The notes beneath the pieces were generated by a model, which saw only the letters and a program-made list of their open reading frames with translations, was not told the DNA's origin and ran no database searches. The translations under genes and the position numbers were made by a program. A stretch of DNA of 64,000 bases from Mayamaea pseudoterrestris (taxonomy: Eukaryota > Bacillariophyta > Bacillariophyceae > Sellaphorales > Sellaphoraceae), in assembly GCA_027923505.1 (NCBI GenBank), contig BROI01000009.1:682001-746000 (forward strand). Direction: 5' to 3'. Shown piece after piece: positions 31,448 through 39,040 of this stretch. Positions within the stretch are counted from its first letter, which is position 1. The number at the start of each line of letters is the position of its first letter.

Positions 31448-31725
31448 GTGTCAACTTTCGAGACGACCAATGGATTGATGATGGAGGGCTGCGATTGCGC
31501 GACGGCGCGGCAACATTGGTGACGTCAGAATCATGGGTTGCCTTTTCCGTCACTCGCTCATTCGGCGTCGTCATCGACGTGATGGTTTTGATTCGCCTTT
31601 CGTCCGTTCGTTTTGAATGCTCAAAGAGATTGCGTTACTTACAAACATGTTGTCTTGCACACTCTATCGATCAATAGTAGCAGCAGCAGAGTATGTTTTT
31701 GTGCAGCTGACAATGGAGCGATAAG
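31448..31725. other. Upstream region of hisC
   Basis: Presumed promoter of hisC. It runs into the minisatellite at 31726. No gene seen. Confidence 0.4.
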
Positions 31726-32060
31726 GAAGACATAAGGCAATAGTATTAAACGAGTGCCAGTGAACCTACGTCAGAAGGCAATAGTATGAAACAAGTGCCA
31801 GTGAAAACTACGTCATAAGGCAGTAATACGAAACGAGTGCCAGTGAAAACTACGTCACAAGGCAATAGTACAAAACGAGTGCCAGTGAAAAATGCGCACA
31901 AGACTTACTGTCAGACAGTCACTGCGTCACAAGGCAATAGTATGAAACGAGTGCCAATGTCAATTTCTTCATAAGGCAATAGTATGAAACGGGTGCCAGT
32001 GTCTATTACGTCATAAGGCAATAGTTTGAAACGAGTTCCAGTGTCAATTACGTCACGAGA
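31726..32060. repeat. 42-bp minisatellite, array 2 (about 8 units)
   Basis: The unit family and orientation match 15462-15720. The order of variants is also the same: units with GTGAAAACT come first and units with GTGTCAATT come last. It has one interruption (31895-31920) near the middle. Most units carry ACGTCA. The array lies between hisC (minus) and a sulfotransferase-like gene (plus). Confidence 0.92.
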
Positions 32061-32165
32061 CATTCGTATCGGAACGCTTAGTGTAGTCGTCGACTGGCGA
32101 AACTGATCTGCTGATGAATGTCGAGGCATTTGAAGGCCGTCGTTGACGAGCAACTACACATTATC

Positions 32166-33179
32166 ATGAATAAGTTACATTTCAGTAAACTAGCCATAAG
32201 CGGCATCATCCTTGGCTTCTCACCGGCCATGGCGGCACGGGATCAAGGCGCTGCATCGACGACGTCTTCAGCCATGATTCGTTTCTGGAGTTTACAACTT
32301 CGAAGCGCCCTTCGCCTTACAAGCAGCACCATGGAGCAAGGCACGGAACGCCAGCCAATGCTCGTGATCAACGCTGGTAATGGTCGGACAGGTACGAGCA
32401 GCTTTGTCGTCGCCATGAATAGACTTGGACTAAAATGCTATCACATGAAGGAAGGGGTCATTGAGTCACCAGGTCACACCGAAATGTGGACAAAACTTAT
32501 GGCGGATGAGTCTATTACGTTCGACCAGGTCATGGACAAAATTGCAAATGATGGTTTTAATGCCACTGCCGATGTTCCCATGAACTTGTTCTACAAGGAG
32601 CTCATGGCTCGCTATCCCGATGCGCCTGTGATACTTTCGATTCGACCAGAGGATGAGGAGCACGCCGGAAGTGCTTTCCAGCGCAGCATGCAGGACACTG
32701 TTTTACAATTCCCAATGATCATGGCCGATATACCCTTTCGCTGGGTCCCCAGCATTAAACATCTTATGAGTTTCTTTCGCGCAATGGACCAAAAAATGGC
32801 ATCCCTCACTGATCAAAACGTGTCGACTAAGCTTTCTGAAAGCGATCGCTTGGCTAGATCCTATTACGAGTTTAATAACGACGTCTTGCAGCATGTGCCA
32901 ATGGAGAAACTACTCATTCACAAGGCGACTGATGGGTGGAAGCCCCTATGTGACCACATTTCTCACGTTTCGCCAATTGTTGCCGCCAACTGCCAGGAAG
33001 TGGTTGCAATTGGAGAACCTTTTCCTCATGTCAATGACCGGCAGAGCGTGCAGCGAACTCAGTTCTACCTGCGATGTATCACCAAGCTTACTTACATGCT
33101 GCCAGCATTGTTGTTTTTTGCAGTTGTCGTTGGTTATCGGACGAGAAAGTGGAGGATCGTGAAAAGAAAACTTGACTGA
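32166..33179 (+). CDS. Sulfotransferase-like membrane protein, copy 1
   Basis: The frame is open from 32118. The Met at 32166 (MNKLHFSKLAISGIILGFSP) lines up with the start of the downstream paralogue and gives a signal or anchor segment, about 337 residues. The core begins LVINAGNGRTGTSSFVVAM, the phosphosulfate-binding loop of the P-loop sulfotransferase family related to Pfam Sulfotransfer_4. It continues with LGLKCYHMKEG, the APVILSIRPEDE strand, and KLLIHKATDGWKPLCDHI with FPHVND near the end, all usual in this family. A hydrophobic helix near the C terminus (LTYMLPALLFFAVVVGY) should anchor it in the Golgi or ER. Substrate unknown. It is tandem with 33413-34408. Confidence 0.85.
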   Translation: MNKLHFSKLAISGIILGFSPAMAARDQGAASTTSSAMIRFWSLQLRSALRLTSSTMEQGTERQPMLVINAGNGRTGTSSFVVAMNRLGLKCYHMKEGVIESPGHTEMWTKLMADESITFDQVMDKIANDGFNATADVPMNLFYKELMARYPDAPVILSIRPEDEEHAGSAFQRSMQDTVLQFPMIMADIPFRWVPSIKHLMSFFRAMDQKMASLTDQNVSTKLSESDRLARSYYEFNNDVLQHVPMEKLLIHKATDGWKPLCDHISHVSPIVAANCQEVVAIGEPFPHVNDRQSVQRTQFYLRCITKLTYMLPALLFFAVVVGYRTRKWRIVKRKLD

Positions 33180-33412
33180 GTTTGCGAGGTGTAGTGAGCA
33201 CGGCTCCATACTTGACCCCTTTATGAACAACTAAAAAGGTGATAAGCATTGATCTTCAGCGCAGGGCTCCTTGTTGTACTCGTCGACTCGTGTCACTGTG
33301 ACATTGAAATGCACGTTCTCAAATTCGGAGTACATTCGTCGAGGCCACCGCAATGGTCCACGCTCCCTTCGCAACACAAATTGCGTCGACCATCCAATTG
33401 TTGTGTTTCATC
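33180..33412. other. Spacer between the tandem sulfotransferase-like genes
   Basis: A short spacer with no feature seen. It probably holds the promoter of copy 2. Confidence 0.4.
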
Positions 33413-34408
33413 ATGAAGCAGGTTTATCAACTATCTGCTCTAGGCTTCATTGTTATTGCAGCTCCGGTCGCCTATCTGTGCAGCGACAACCTCGTTCCTC
33501 CAACAGGCCGTGCCTTACTCCACTTTTTTGCGAACCAGGCCCAATCGCTGGTTCGTAATGGCGACTTGCAGCGAGGTCACAGTGAACCACAATCCCTCTT
33601 GGTGATTAATGCCGGGAATGGTCGGACAGGCACAGCCAGCTTTGTTAAAGCGATGGAACGACTTGGGCTCAAAAGCTACCACATGAAGGAAGGCATCTTT
33701 GAGACGAGTGGCCACATGGACCTCTGGAGCAAGTTTCTTGTTGATAAGCTGGTGACTTTTGACGAGGTTATGGATGCCATCGCCAACGCGGGGTTTAATG
33801 CTAGTGCTGACGCTCCAGTAAATTTTTTCTATAAGGAACAAATGCAACGATACCCCAATGCGCCGGTCATCTTGTCGATTCGGTCAGAAGCGGAAAATGC
33901 CGGTGAGGCGTGGCAGCGGAGCCTTCGTGAGAGCGTTTTTCGGTTCCCGCCGATCATGTCAAGTATACCTTTTTCCTGGATACAGGGGCTGAAGCGGTTT
34001 CGTGAGCTTACGCTTGTCGTGCACAACATGATGGCTGGTATCGCGAATGGCACAAAGGAGGAGATTGATCCAACGATGCTTGCCAATTATTATTATGAAT
34101 GGATAGATGAAGTCCAACAGACTGTTCCAAGCGAAAAGCTGTTAGTTTTTAAAGCGGAGGATGGATGGAAGCCACTTTGCCAACACATTTCTCATGTTTC
34201 TCCCATTGTGGCCGAAAATTGTCGCGAGGTTATTGCGACTGGCGAGGCGTATCCTCGCGTTAATGACCGCGAGAGTGTTCAGCGAACGCAGTTTGCCATG
34301 CGCTGTGTCATTCTACTTACATACGCGTCGCTGGCTGGTTTGTCGGCAATAGTTGGGTTGCTCGTTCTCCGAATGCTCCGTTATGCGGTTAAAGTCAAGT
34401 GTGCTTGA
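33413..34408 (+). CDS. Sulfotransferase-like membrane protein, copy 2
   Basis: This is the paralogue of 32166-33179 in the same orientation, about 331 residues from Met 33413 (MKQVYQLSALGFIVIAAPVA); an earlier in-frame Met at 33353 would mask the hydrophobic N terminus. It keeps the loop NAGNGRTGTASFVKAMERLG, then SYHMKEG, APVILSIR, DGWKPLCQHISHVSPIV and YPRVNDRESVQRTQF, and the C-terminal hydrophobic helix. By eye about half of the residues are identical to copy 1, so the duplication is old. The acidic insert after SIR differs. Function is as for copy 1, with the substrate unknown. Confidence 0.85.
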   Translation: MKQVYQLSALGFIVIAAPVAYLCSDNLVPPTGRALLHFFANQAQSLVRNGDLQRGHSEPQSLLVINAGNGRTGTASFVKAMERLGLKSYHMKEGIFETSGHMDLWSKFLVDKLVTFDEVMDAIANAGFNASADAPVNFFYKEQMQRYPNAPVILSIRSEAENAGEAWQRSLRESVFRFPPIMSSIPFSWIQGLKRFRELTLVVHNMMAGIANGTKEEIDPTMLANYYYEWIDEVQQTVPSEKLLVFKAEDGWKPLCQHISHVSPIVAENCREVIATGEAYPRVNDRESVQRTQFAMRCVILLTYASLAGLSAIVGLLVLRMLRYAVKVKCA

Positions 34409-34619
34409 CGACGAAAGCTTAGCTTGAGCATAAAAGTAGCAATCAGTAGATTGGATTGATAACAAGACTTATTTATACTGATGAGTACAGTACATTAAGC
34501 CGCAGACTCCTTTTTTATCGACAGTTTTCTTTCTTATAAATTATGATTTGACAAATACAAGTACCCTACATGCATCCCCTCGACTTGCTGACGTGCAAAA
34601 GCTCGTGCTTAATCACCAG
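34409..34619. other. Intergenic between convergent genes
   Basis: Holds the 3' ends of the sulfotransferase-like copy 2 and the BTB gene. No feature seen. Confidence 0.4.
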
Positions 34620-35504
34620 CTACGACAAGCAATCTGCATCTAGAATCACTTCCTCCAACGTGCGGTGCTGCTTCTTGGCGAAAAAAGTGCGGGCGATCGC
34701 CCAATGGCGAGTGCTGGCAGACATCTTATGAAGATGCGTGGCATAGCTTGGTGATCGCATAGATTTAGTGAGGATCAATGATGATCCGCTACGCTGACTG
34801 AAACGACGGCGGCTGCCCCAGTGAAGGTGCTTGTTAAGCATGACTAAGTGCGTCTCCAGTTTGCGCAGTCCAAGGACAATTGCCATGGGCTCGAGTTCCT
34901 CGATGTCAGCTCTGTTGAGTGATACTGGAAAGGACTCAAAAATTAGATGATTAAGCACAATCTCAAAAAGATCTGGACTTGTTTGTAGAAACAAGCAATC
35001 GTCGTTGTCGCTCCAATCCCAGGGCAGGCGCTTGAGTTTGTCAAACACACCAGATTCAATCATGAAGACGACTCCAGTTACAGAGACTTTAATCAAATTT
35101 TTCGTCAACTCAGAGCTTGAGCTCCAGTCAAAGGAAGGACTGCTGTAAAGAGACCCGCCCTTGCTGCCGCCGTCACCAGCCGACAAGGTGGCCGATTCAT
35201 GGTCATAGTCCCAAGAGTCTCCAAAAGTCGCAGACAGATCCTCCTTTGACATCATTTCCAAGTGGCCCTGCTTCTTGATCATGTTGGCTGCTGTGACCGA
35301 CGATTGCACTTGACTAGGCAGGACAGTTACGGCAGGTTTCGTTGCTGGAAATTGTGAGAAGGTTGGATCGCCCCACCGTCGCCGATTGCACTTCAGAAAC
35401 GTCGCTCCGGTACTGCACGACTCGCTCATGACGTCAGGAGGGGGCTGACGAGGCGCGGGCGCCGCGCTATCAAACGATAAACTCTCGAGCAAGGAGAAAC
35501 ACAA
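34620..35504 (-). CDS. BTB/T1 (KCTD-like) domain protein
   Basis: This intronless frame is 294 residues from 35504, or about 270 from the Met at 35432 (MSESCST), which would leave more promoter space. The conserved part is a potassium-channel T1-type BTB domain at about 140-220: NLIKVSVTGVVFMIESGVFD, then LPWDWSDNDDCLFLQTSPDL, then FEIVLNHLIFESFP. Proteins with a lone T1 domain (KCTD type) usually form oligomers and recruit Cullin-3 ubiquitin ligases. The C-terminal segment is basic. No channel helices are present. It is head-to-head with the SEC14 gene at 35558. Confidence 0.75.
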   Translation of the reverse strand: MCFSLLESLSFDSAAPAPRQPPPDVMSESCSTGATFLKCNRRRWGDPTFSQFPATKPAVTVLPSQVQSSVTAANMIKKQGHLEMMSKEDLSATFGDSWDYDHESATLSAGDGGSKGGSLYSSPSFDWSSSSELTKNLIKVSVTGVVFMIESGVFDKLKRLPWDWSDNDDCLFLQTSPDLFEIVLNHLIFESFPVSLNRADIEELEPMAIVLGLRKLETHLVMLNKHLHWGSRRRFSQRSGSSLILTKSMRSPSYATHLHKMSASTRHWAIARTFFAKKQHRTLEEVILDADCLS

Positions 35505-35557
35505 ATTAATTTGCGGAGCTGCGAGCTTGTCGGGACCAACAACAGCCAGCGCTCCAA

Positions 35558-36529
35558 TTGATCAGCATCGAGCATCAAAGGACCATGGTTCCTCGAACCA
35601 AGCTTCCTCGCGTGACATCCGTATCCTCGCTTGGTACGGGTTCTTTTCACGGCGCCATTGAACTTGACAATATCCCCTTGTCTCCATCCAAACAGCGACA
35701 GCAGCAACAGAATCATCACGAAATTCTCGGATGTGAACCAAACCATCTCGAACCATCAGTGGAGATTTCTCGTGTCCAGCAAATCCTCGAGGCTTTGACA
35801 GACAAGGAGCGAGCGCAACTTGCTGACCCTCGTATGCCCATCCGCCACTTGCGAGCCGAGAATGGCAACGTCCTATTGGCCATTCAAAAGCTAAAGGCTG
35901 CATTGCAATGGAGGCATGACTTTCAAGTCGAGCAGATCCTCAGTGACGATGCCGACATGCGAGCGCTGATTGCTCGCGAGAATGCTACTGGGAAAATCTA
36001 CGTACGCGGGCACGACCAACAAGGCCGCGCCATGGTCTACATGCGACCGGCACGAGAGAATTGTAACCACAATCTAGAAGGCAACATGAGGCATTTGGTT
36101 TGGAATTTAGAGAAGGCGATTGCTTGTACGCGGCGTCGATCGCTGGAGTTGGGCTCGCCAGCTCCACTGGAGAAGATTATACTTGTCATTGACTACGAAG
36201 GCTTTCGACTGCGCGACTCGCCACCATTGGCAACGAGCAAGTACACTTTGGATATATTGCAGAAGCACTATCCTGAAAGAATGCATCGAGCGTACGTTGT
36301 GCATCCGCCGCTGGTGTTTAGCTCATTTTGGGCTATTATAAAGAATTTTATTGATCCAACGACCAAGGAAAAGATTGTTTTTTGCAACCACAAGACAATT
36401 TACAAGCTGCAGGATGTCGCTGAGGACATGTCAAAATTGGAGACTTGTGCAGGCGGTGACGGATCGGCACGAGAGTTTGAGTCGAGCGAGTACGTCAACT
36501 TGCCATTTGATGTCAGCTTTGATGCATGA
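35558..36529 (+). CDS. SEC14/CRAL-TRIO lipid-transfer protein
   Basis: An intronless protein of 323 residues, or 314 from the Met at 35585. After a Ser/Gln-rich head there is a CRAL-TRIO N segment (ADPRMPIRHLRAENGNVLLA then IQKLKAALQWRHDF). The lipid-binding domain follows (about 150-300): GKIYVRGHDQQGRAMVYMRP, VIDYEGFRLRDSPP, TLDILQKHYPERMHRAYVVH, FSSFWAIIKNFIDP and KIVFCN. Such proteins carry phosphatidylinositol or other lipids between membranes. Its 5' end is only 53 bases from the neighbouring BTB gene if both use their outermost Met. Confidence 0.92.
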   Translation: MISIEHQRTMVPRTKLPRVTSVSSLGTGSFHGAIELDNIPLSPSKQRQQQQNHHEILGCEPNHLEPSVEISRVQQILEALTDKERAQLADPRMPIRHLRAENGNVLLAIQKLKAALQWRHDFQVEQILSDDADMRALIARENATGKIYVRGHDQQGRAMVYMRPARENCNHNLEGNMRHLVWNLEKAIACTRRRSLELGSPAPLEKIILVIDYEGFRLRDSPPLATSKYTLDILQKHYPERMHRAYVVHPPLVFSSFWAIIKNFIDPTTKEKIVFCNHKTIYKLQDVAEDMSKLETCAGGDGSAREFESSEYVNLPFDVSFDA

Positions 36530-36600
36530 CGCCAAACGCCAACGGGCCCAAGGAGCCAACGTAAAGTCATAGAATTATAGAACTGGCAATAATATGGGTT

Positions 36601-37347
36601 TTATGCTGATAAATTAACGTCGAATTTACTTTTGGTGGGCTTGCCGTGCTCATCGCGTTGCACCCGCAGTCCTCCTTCAAGCCTTTCATCTGCTGTTACA
36701 TATATTTCAGGGTTGAAGCCGATGTTACCGAGATCAAAATTGTCCGGCAAGGCACTAGCCGATCCAATTACCGGTTCCAAATTCACCTTATTTTGTACTG
36801 TATCCATTTCACTGTCACCTGGTGCCAGCCAAAGCTCCAAGTCGTGACTAAAAGGGCCGCCCAAATTCTGCGGCCGAAGTTCCAACTTGCTGTACTCAAA
36901 TATCAGTCGCTTTTGAGCCACAGCGGCTTGCTCGGCGGTCGCGCCATTCTGATAGGCAATTTTGCCCACAAACCAAAAGGTGGTTTTGTTATTGGATGGA
37001 GATCTCACGTAAACGTCACTGGAGGCGGAGACGCCATGTTCCTTGCGAATCGAATCAAAGAGAAGAGCGGCCTTACGCAAAACTTTAGTGCCTGATCCAG
37101 ACTGGCCACTTGATAAACTTCTCACGGCAGGTTTCTGTGATTGAGTTGATGTCGAAGATGATGAAGCAAAGCCTTTTGCCGGTGAAGCACCTCCTTTTTG
37201 TTTCTGCTTGGCGAAGCAAATTGTGAGGCGTTCTGATGGCTGGAGTGATAATGCTAATCCTTGGACATTAAACGATTGCGTGCAAATTAAGCAACGACGA
37301 ACAGATGCAAGTATCAGTAGCCGGCCTAACTTTTGAGCAAGCACCAT
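36601..37347 (-). CDS. Conserved protein, unassigned, possibly plastid-targeted
   Basis: An intronless 248-residue protein. The first 35 residues are basic and hydrophobic (MVLAQKLGRLLILASVRRCL), and a Ser/Gln-rich linker follows. The folded part (about 95-245) has NKTTFWFVGKIAYQNGATAE, then LIFEYSKLELRPQNLGGPF, LELWLAPGDSEMDTVQNKV, and GNIGFNPEIYVTADERLEGG followed by LRVQRDEHG. The W/F-V-G-K and LELWLAPGDSE blocks look strongly conserved. I have an impression of similar proteins in algae but cannot name the family, so no function is assigned. Confidence 0.65.
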   Translation of the reverse strand: MVLAQKLGRLLILASVRRCLICTQSFNVQGLALSLQPSERLTICFAKQKQKGGASPAKGFASSSSTSTQSQKPAVRSLSSGQSGSGTKVLRKAALLFDSIRKEHGVSASSDVYVRSPSNNKTTFWFVGKIAYQNGATAEQAAVAQKRLIFEYSKLELRPQNLGGPFSHDLELWLAPGDSEMDTVQNKVNLEPVIGSASALPDNFDLGNIGFNPEIYVTADERLEGGLRVQRDEHGKPTKSKFDVNLSA

Positions 37348-37531
37348 GTTTCGCAGGCCAGATATCGATAAAAAGAGTGGGCGACGAAAGTGTGAGCATC
37401 GTTGCTTGGCCTACAATCGCGTCGCAGTGGTTTCGATTGAGCTACTGTGCCAAAACCTTGCGTCTTTTATTGCGTCGCCATTCGAATGCATCCCTTGACA
37501 ATTAAGCAACATATACTTTAATAATGTTAGT

Positions 37532-38989
37532 CTACATCATGGCATCATTGTAGCGATCCTCGTTCGAGACTCGTTCCAGCAGCGCACTGACTCTGACCTT
37601 GACGGACTCGACTTGCCTCGCAGTGCCTTGGATCAGCAAGGTTCGGCGAACCTGATCCACGTGCATTTTTGTACCCGTTGCACGTTGCATACCAATAATC
37701 GTTTGGCCTTTCTTGCCAATGACAATGCCGACATGGTTGCCGAGTTCAATCTCGTCGGTGATAACATCTGCCTGCTCGGCCCCGGCACTTTCGGCTTCAG
37801 AGAGGCCATTCGACGTTCCGGGTCGATTTCGCGCCCAAAACTTGCATGACCTGTCATTAGATCCTGTTGCTAACAAATGACCAGCTGGATGCCACTGGAG
37901 ATCCCAAATGGCCATGTCGTGCGCGTAGGGGATCCTTTCTGGGATCTCTGATCCTCGCGCACCCACGTTCCAAAATGCCAACGTTCCATCCATTGATCCA
38001 GAAGCAAAGACAGACTCGCAGAGCGGATGCCACGCAAGACTAGTCACTTCTTTTGTGTGTCCTTTGAGCGAAACTAATTCCTTCATGGCGCGAATGTCGT
38101 ACAATTTGATCAACTGATCGCGCGACGCTGTCAGTAGCCAATTACCGTTATTATTCCAAGCAACCTTGGTTACAGTATTTTTGTGCCCATACAACGTCGA
38201 CACACAAGTGCCCGCTCGTGGATCCCAAAGCTTGGTAAGATTATCTTTGGAGCCAGATGCAATAATGGAGGATCGTGGGTGCCACTCAACCGATTTCACA
38301 TCCCATCCATGTCCCTCCAAAACGCGCTCCTCCGTATGACTCGCCCAGTCCCAAATTCGTACCGTTGAATCATCTCCACAACTGCAAAACTTGGTGTCCG
38401 CTGGTGAAAATGATAGTCCATGAATCGCTTGCTTATTGTGCGAGTCAATCGATTGTACCGGCGCAATGGAGGGACTCCAATATTTGATATTTCCGCCAGC
38501 GTCGCAAGTCAGCAGGTAATTGCGATTGTGAGACCATGTCATGAACCGAAAGCTAGTTTCATGTGCCGTCATGGCAAGCTCGTAGGCAAAGGAAATGCCA
38601 TCCCAAAGAGTAAATTCGCCGTCGGCGTTTCCAGTCAAAAGGCGTCGTCCACCGGGCGTCCAGCTCAAGCACACAACGGGCGACGAGTTTTTGGCTCGCG
38701 TCATGTGTGCCATATTCGTCAAAAAGAACTCGGAGGCTATAAAATCACCTACTTGAGAGATCGGCAGTCCCATGAGTCGCAAGTAGCTGGAATGTGGCTG
38801 TAGATATGGTTGAAACTGGCGTACATGTCGGGTTCGGCAGGCCTTGTGGTAGAGGCGATTTTCAACGTCGAGAACGGCGGGTGTGTGATAGTCGATGCAT
38901 CGACGAATTAGATTACGTTCAGCGGCTTCCTGTTCGGCATCGTCAGCCGACATGCCAGGTCCAGCGTTGCTGATCTTGGGAGTCGCCAT
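37532..38989 (-). CDS. WDR33/Pfs2/FY-type polyadenylation factor with a C-terminal KH domain
   Basis: This 485-residue intronless protein begins with the WDR33-family N terminus (RRCIDYHTPAVLDVENRLYH and LRLMGLPISQVGDFIASEFF). Seven WD40 repeats follow (about 95-390), for example LSWTPGGRRLLTGNADGEFT, WDVKSVEWHPRSSIIASGSK, and AWHPLCESVFASGSMDGTLA. WDR33 recognises the AAUAAA signal with CPSF30 in pre-mRNA 3' processing. After the propeller lies a type I KH domain (about 415-480) with ELGNHVGIVIGKKGQTIIGM, whose GKKG is the RNA-binding GXXG loop. Known WDR33, FY and Pfs2 proteins have no KH domain there. The start at 38989 lies about 50 bases from the edge of the Copia element. Confidence 0.9.
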   Translation of the reverse strand: MATPKISNAGPGMSADDAEQEAAERNLIRRCIDYHTPAVLDVENRLYHKACRTRHVRQFQPYLQPHSSYLRLMGLPISQVGDFIASEFFLTNMAHMTRAKNSSPVVCLSWTPGGRRLLTGNADGEFTLWDGISFAYELAMTAHETSFRFMTWSHNRNYLLTCDAGGNIKYWSPSIAPVQSIDSHNKQAIHGLSFSPADTKFCSCGDDSTVRIWDWASHTEERVLEGHGWDVKSVEWHPRSSIIASGSKDNLTKLWDPRAGTCVSTLYGHKNTVTKVAWNNNGNWLLTASRDQLIKLYDIRAMKELVSLKGHTKEVTSLAWHPLCESVFASGSMDGTLAFWNVGARGSEIPERIPYAHDMAIWDLQWHPAGHLLATGSNDRSCKFWARNRPGTSNGLSEAESAGAEQADVITDEIELGNHVGIVIGKKGQTIIGMQRATGTKMHVDQVRRTLLIQGTARQVESVKVRVSALLERVSNEDRYNDAMM

Positions 38990-39040
38990 GGTGTTTGCCT
39001 TTTTTCTTTCTTCTGTCTCTTTTTTTCTTTTTTCTACAAA

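Noticed and set aside
36601-37347. HHL1-type high-light protein
   Set aside because: The remembered features of that plant protein (membrane helix and Tyr/Lys-rich core) do not match the blocks seen here, so the name was dropped.
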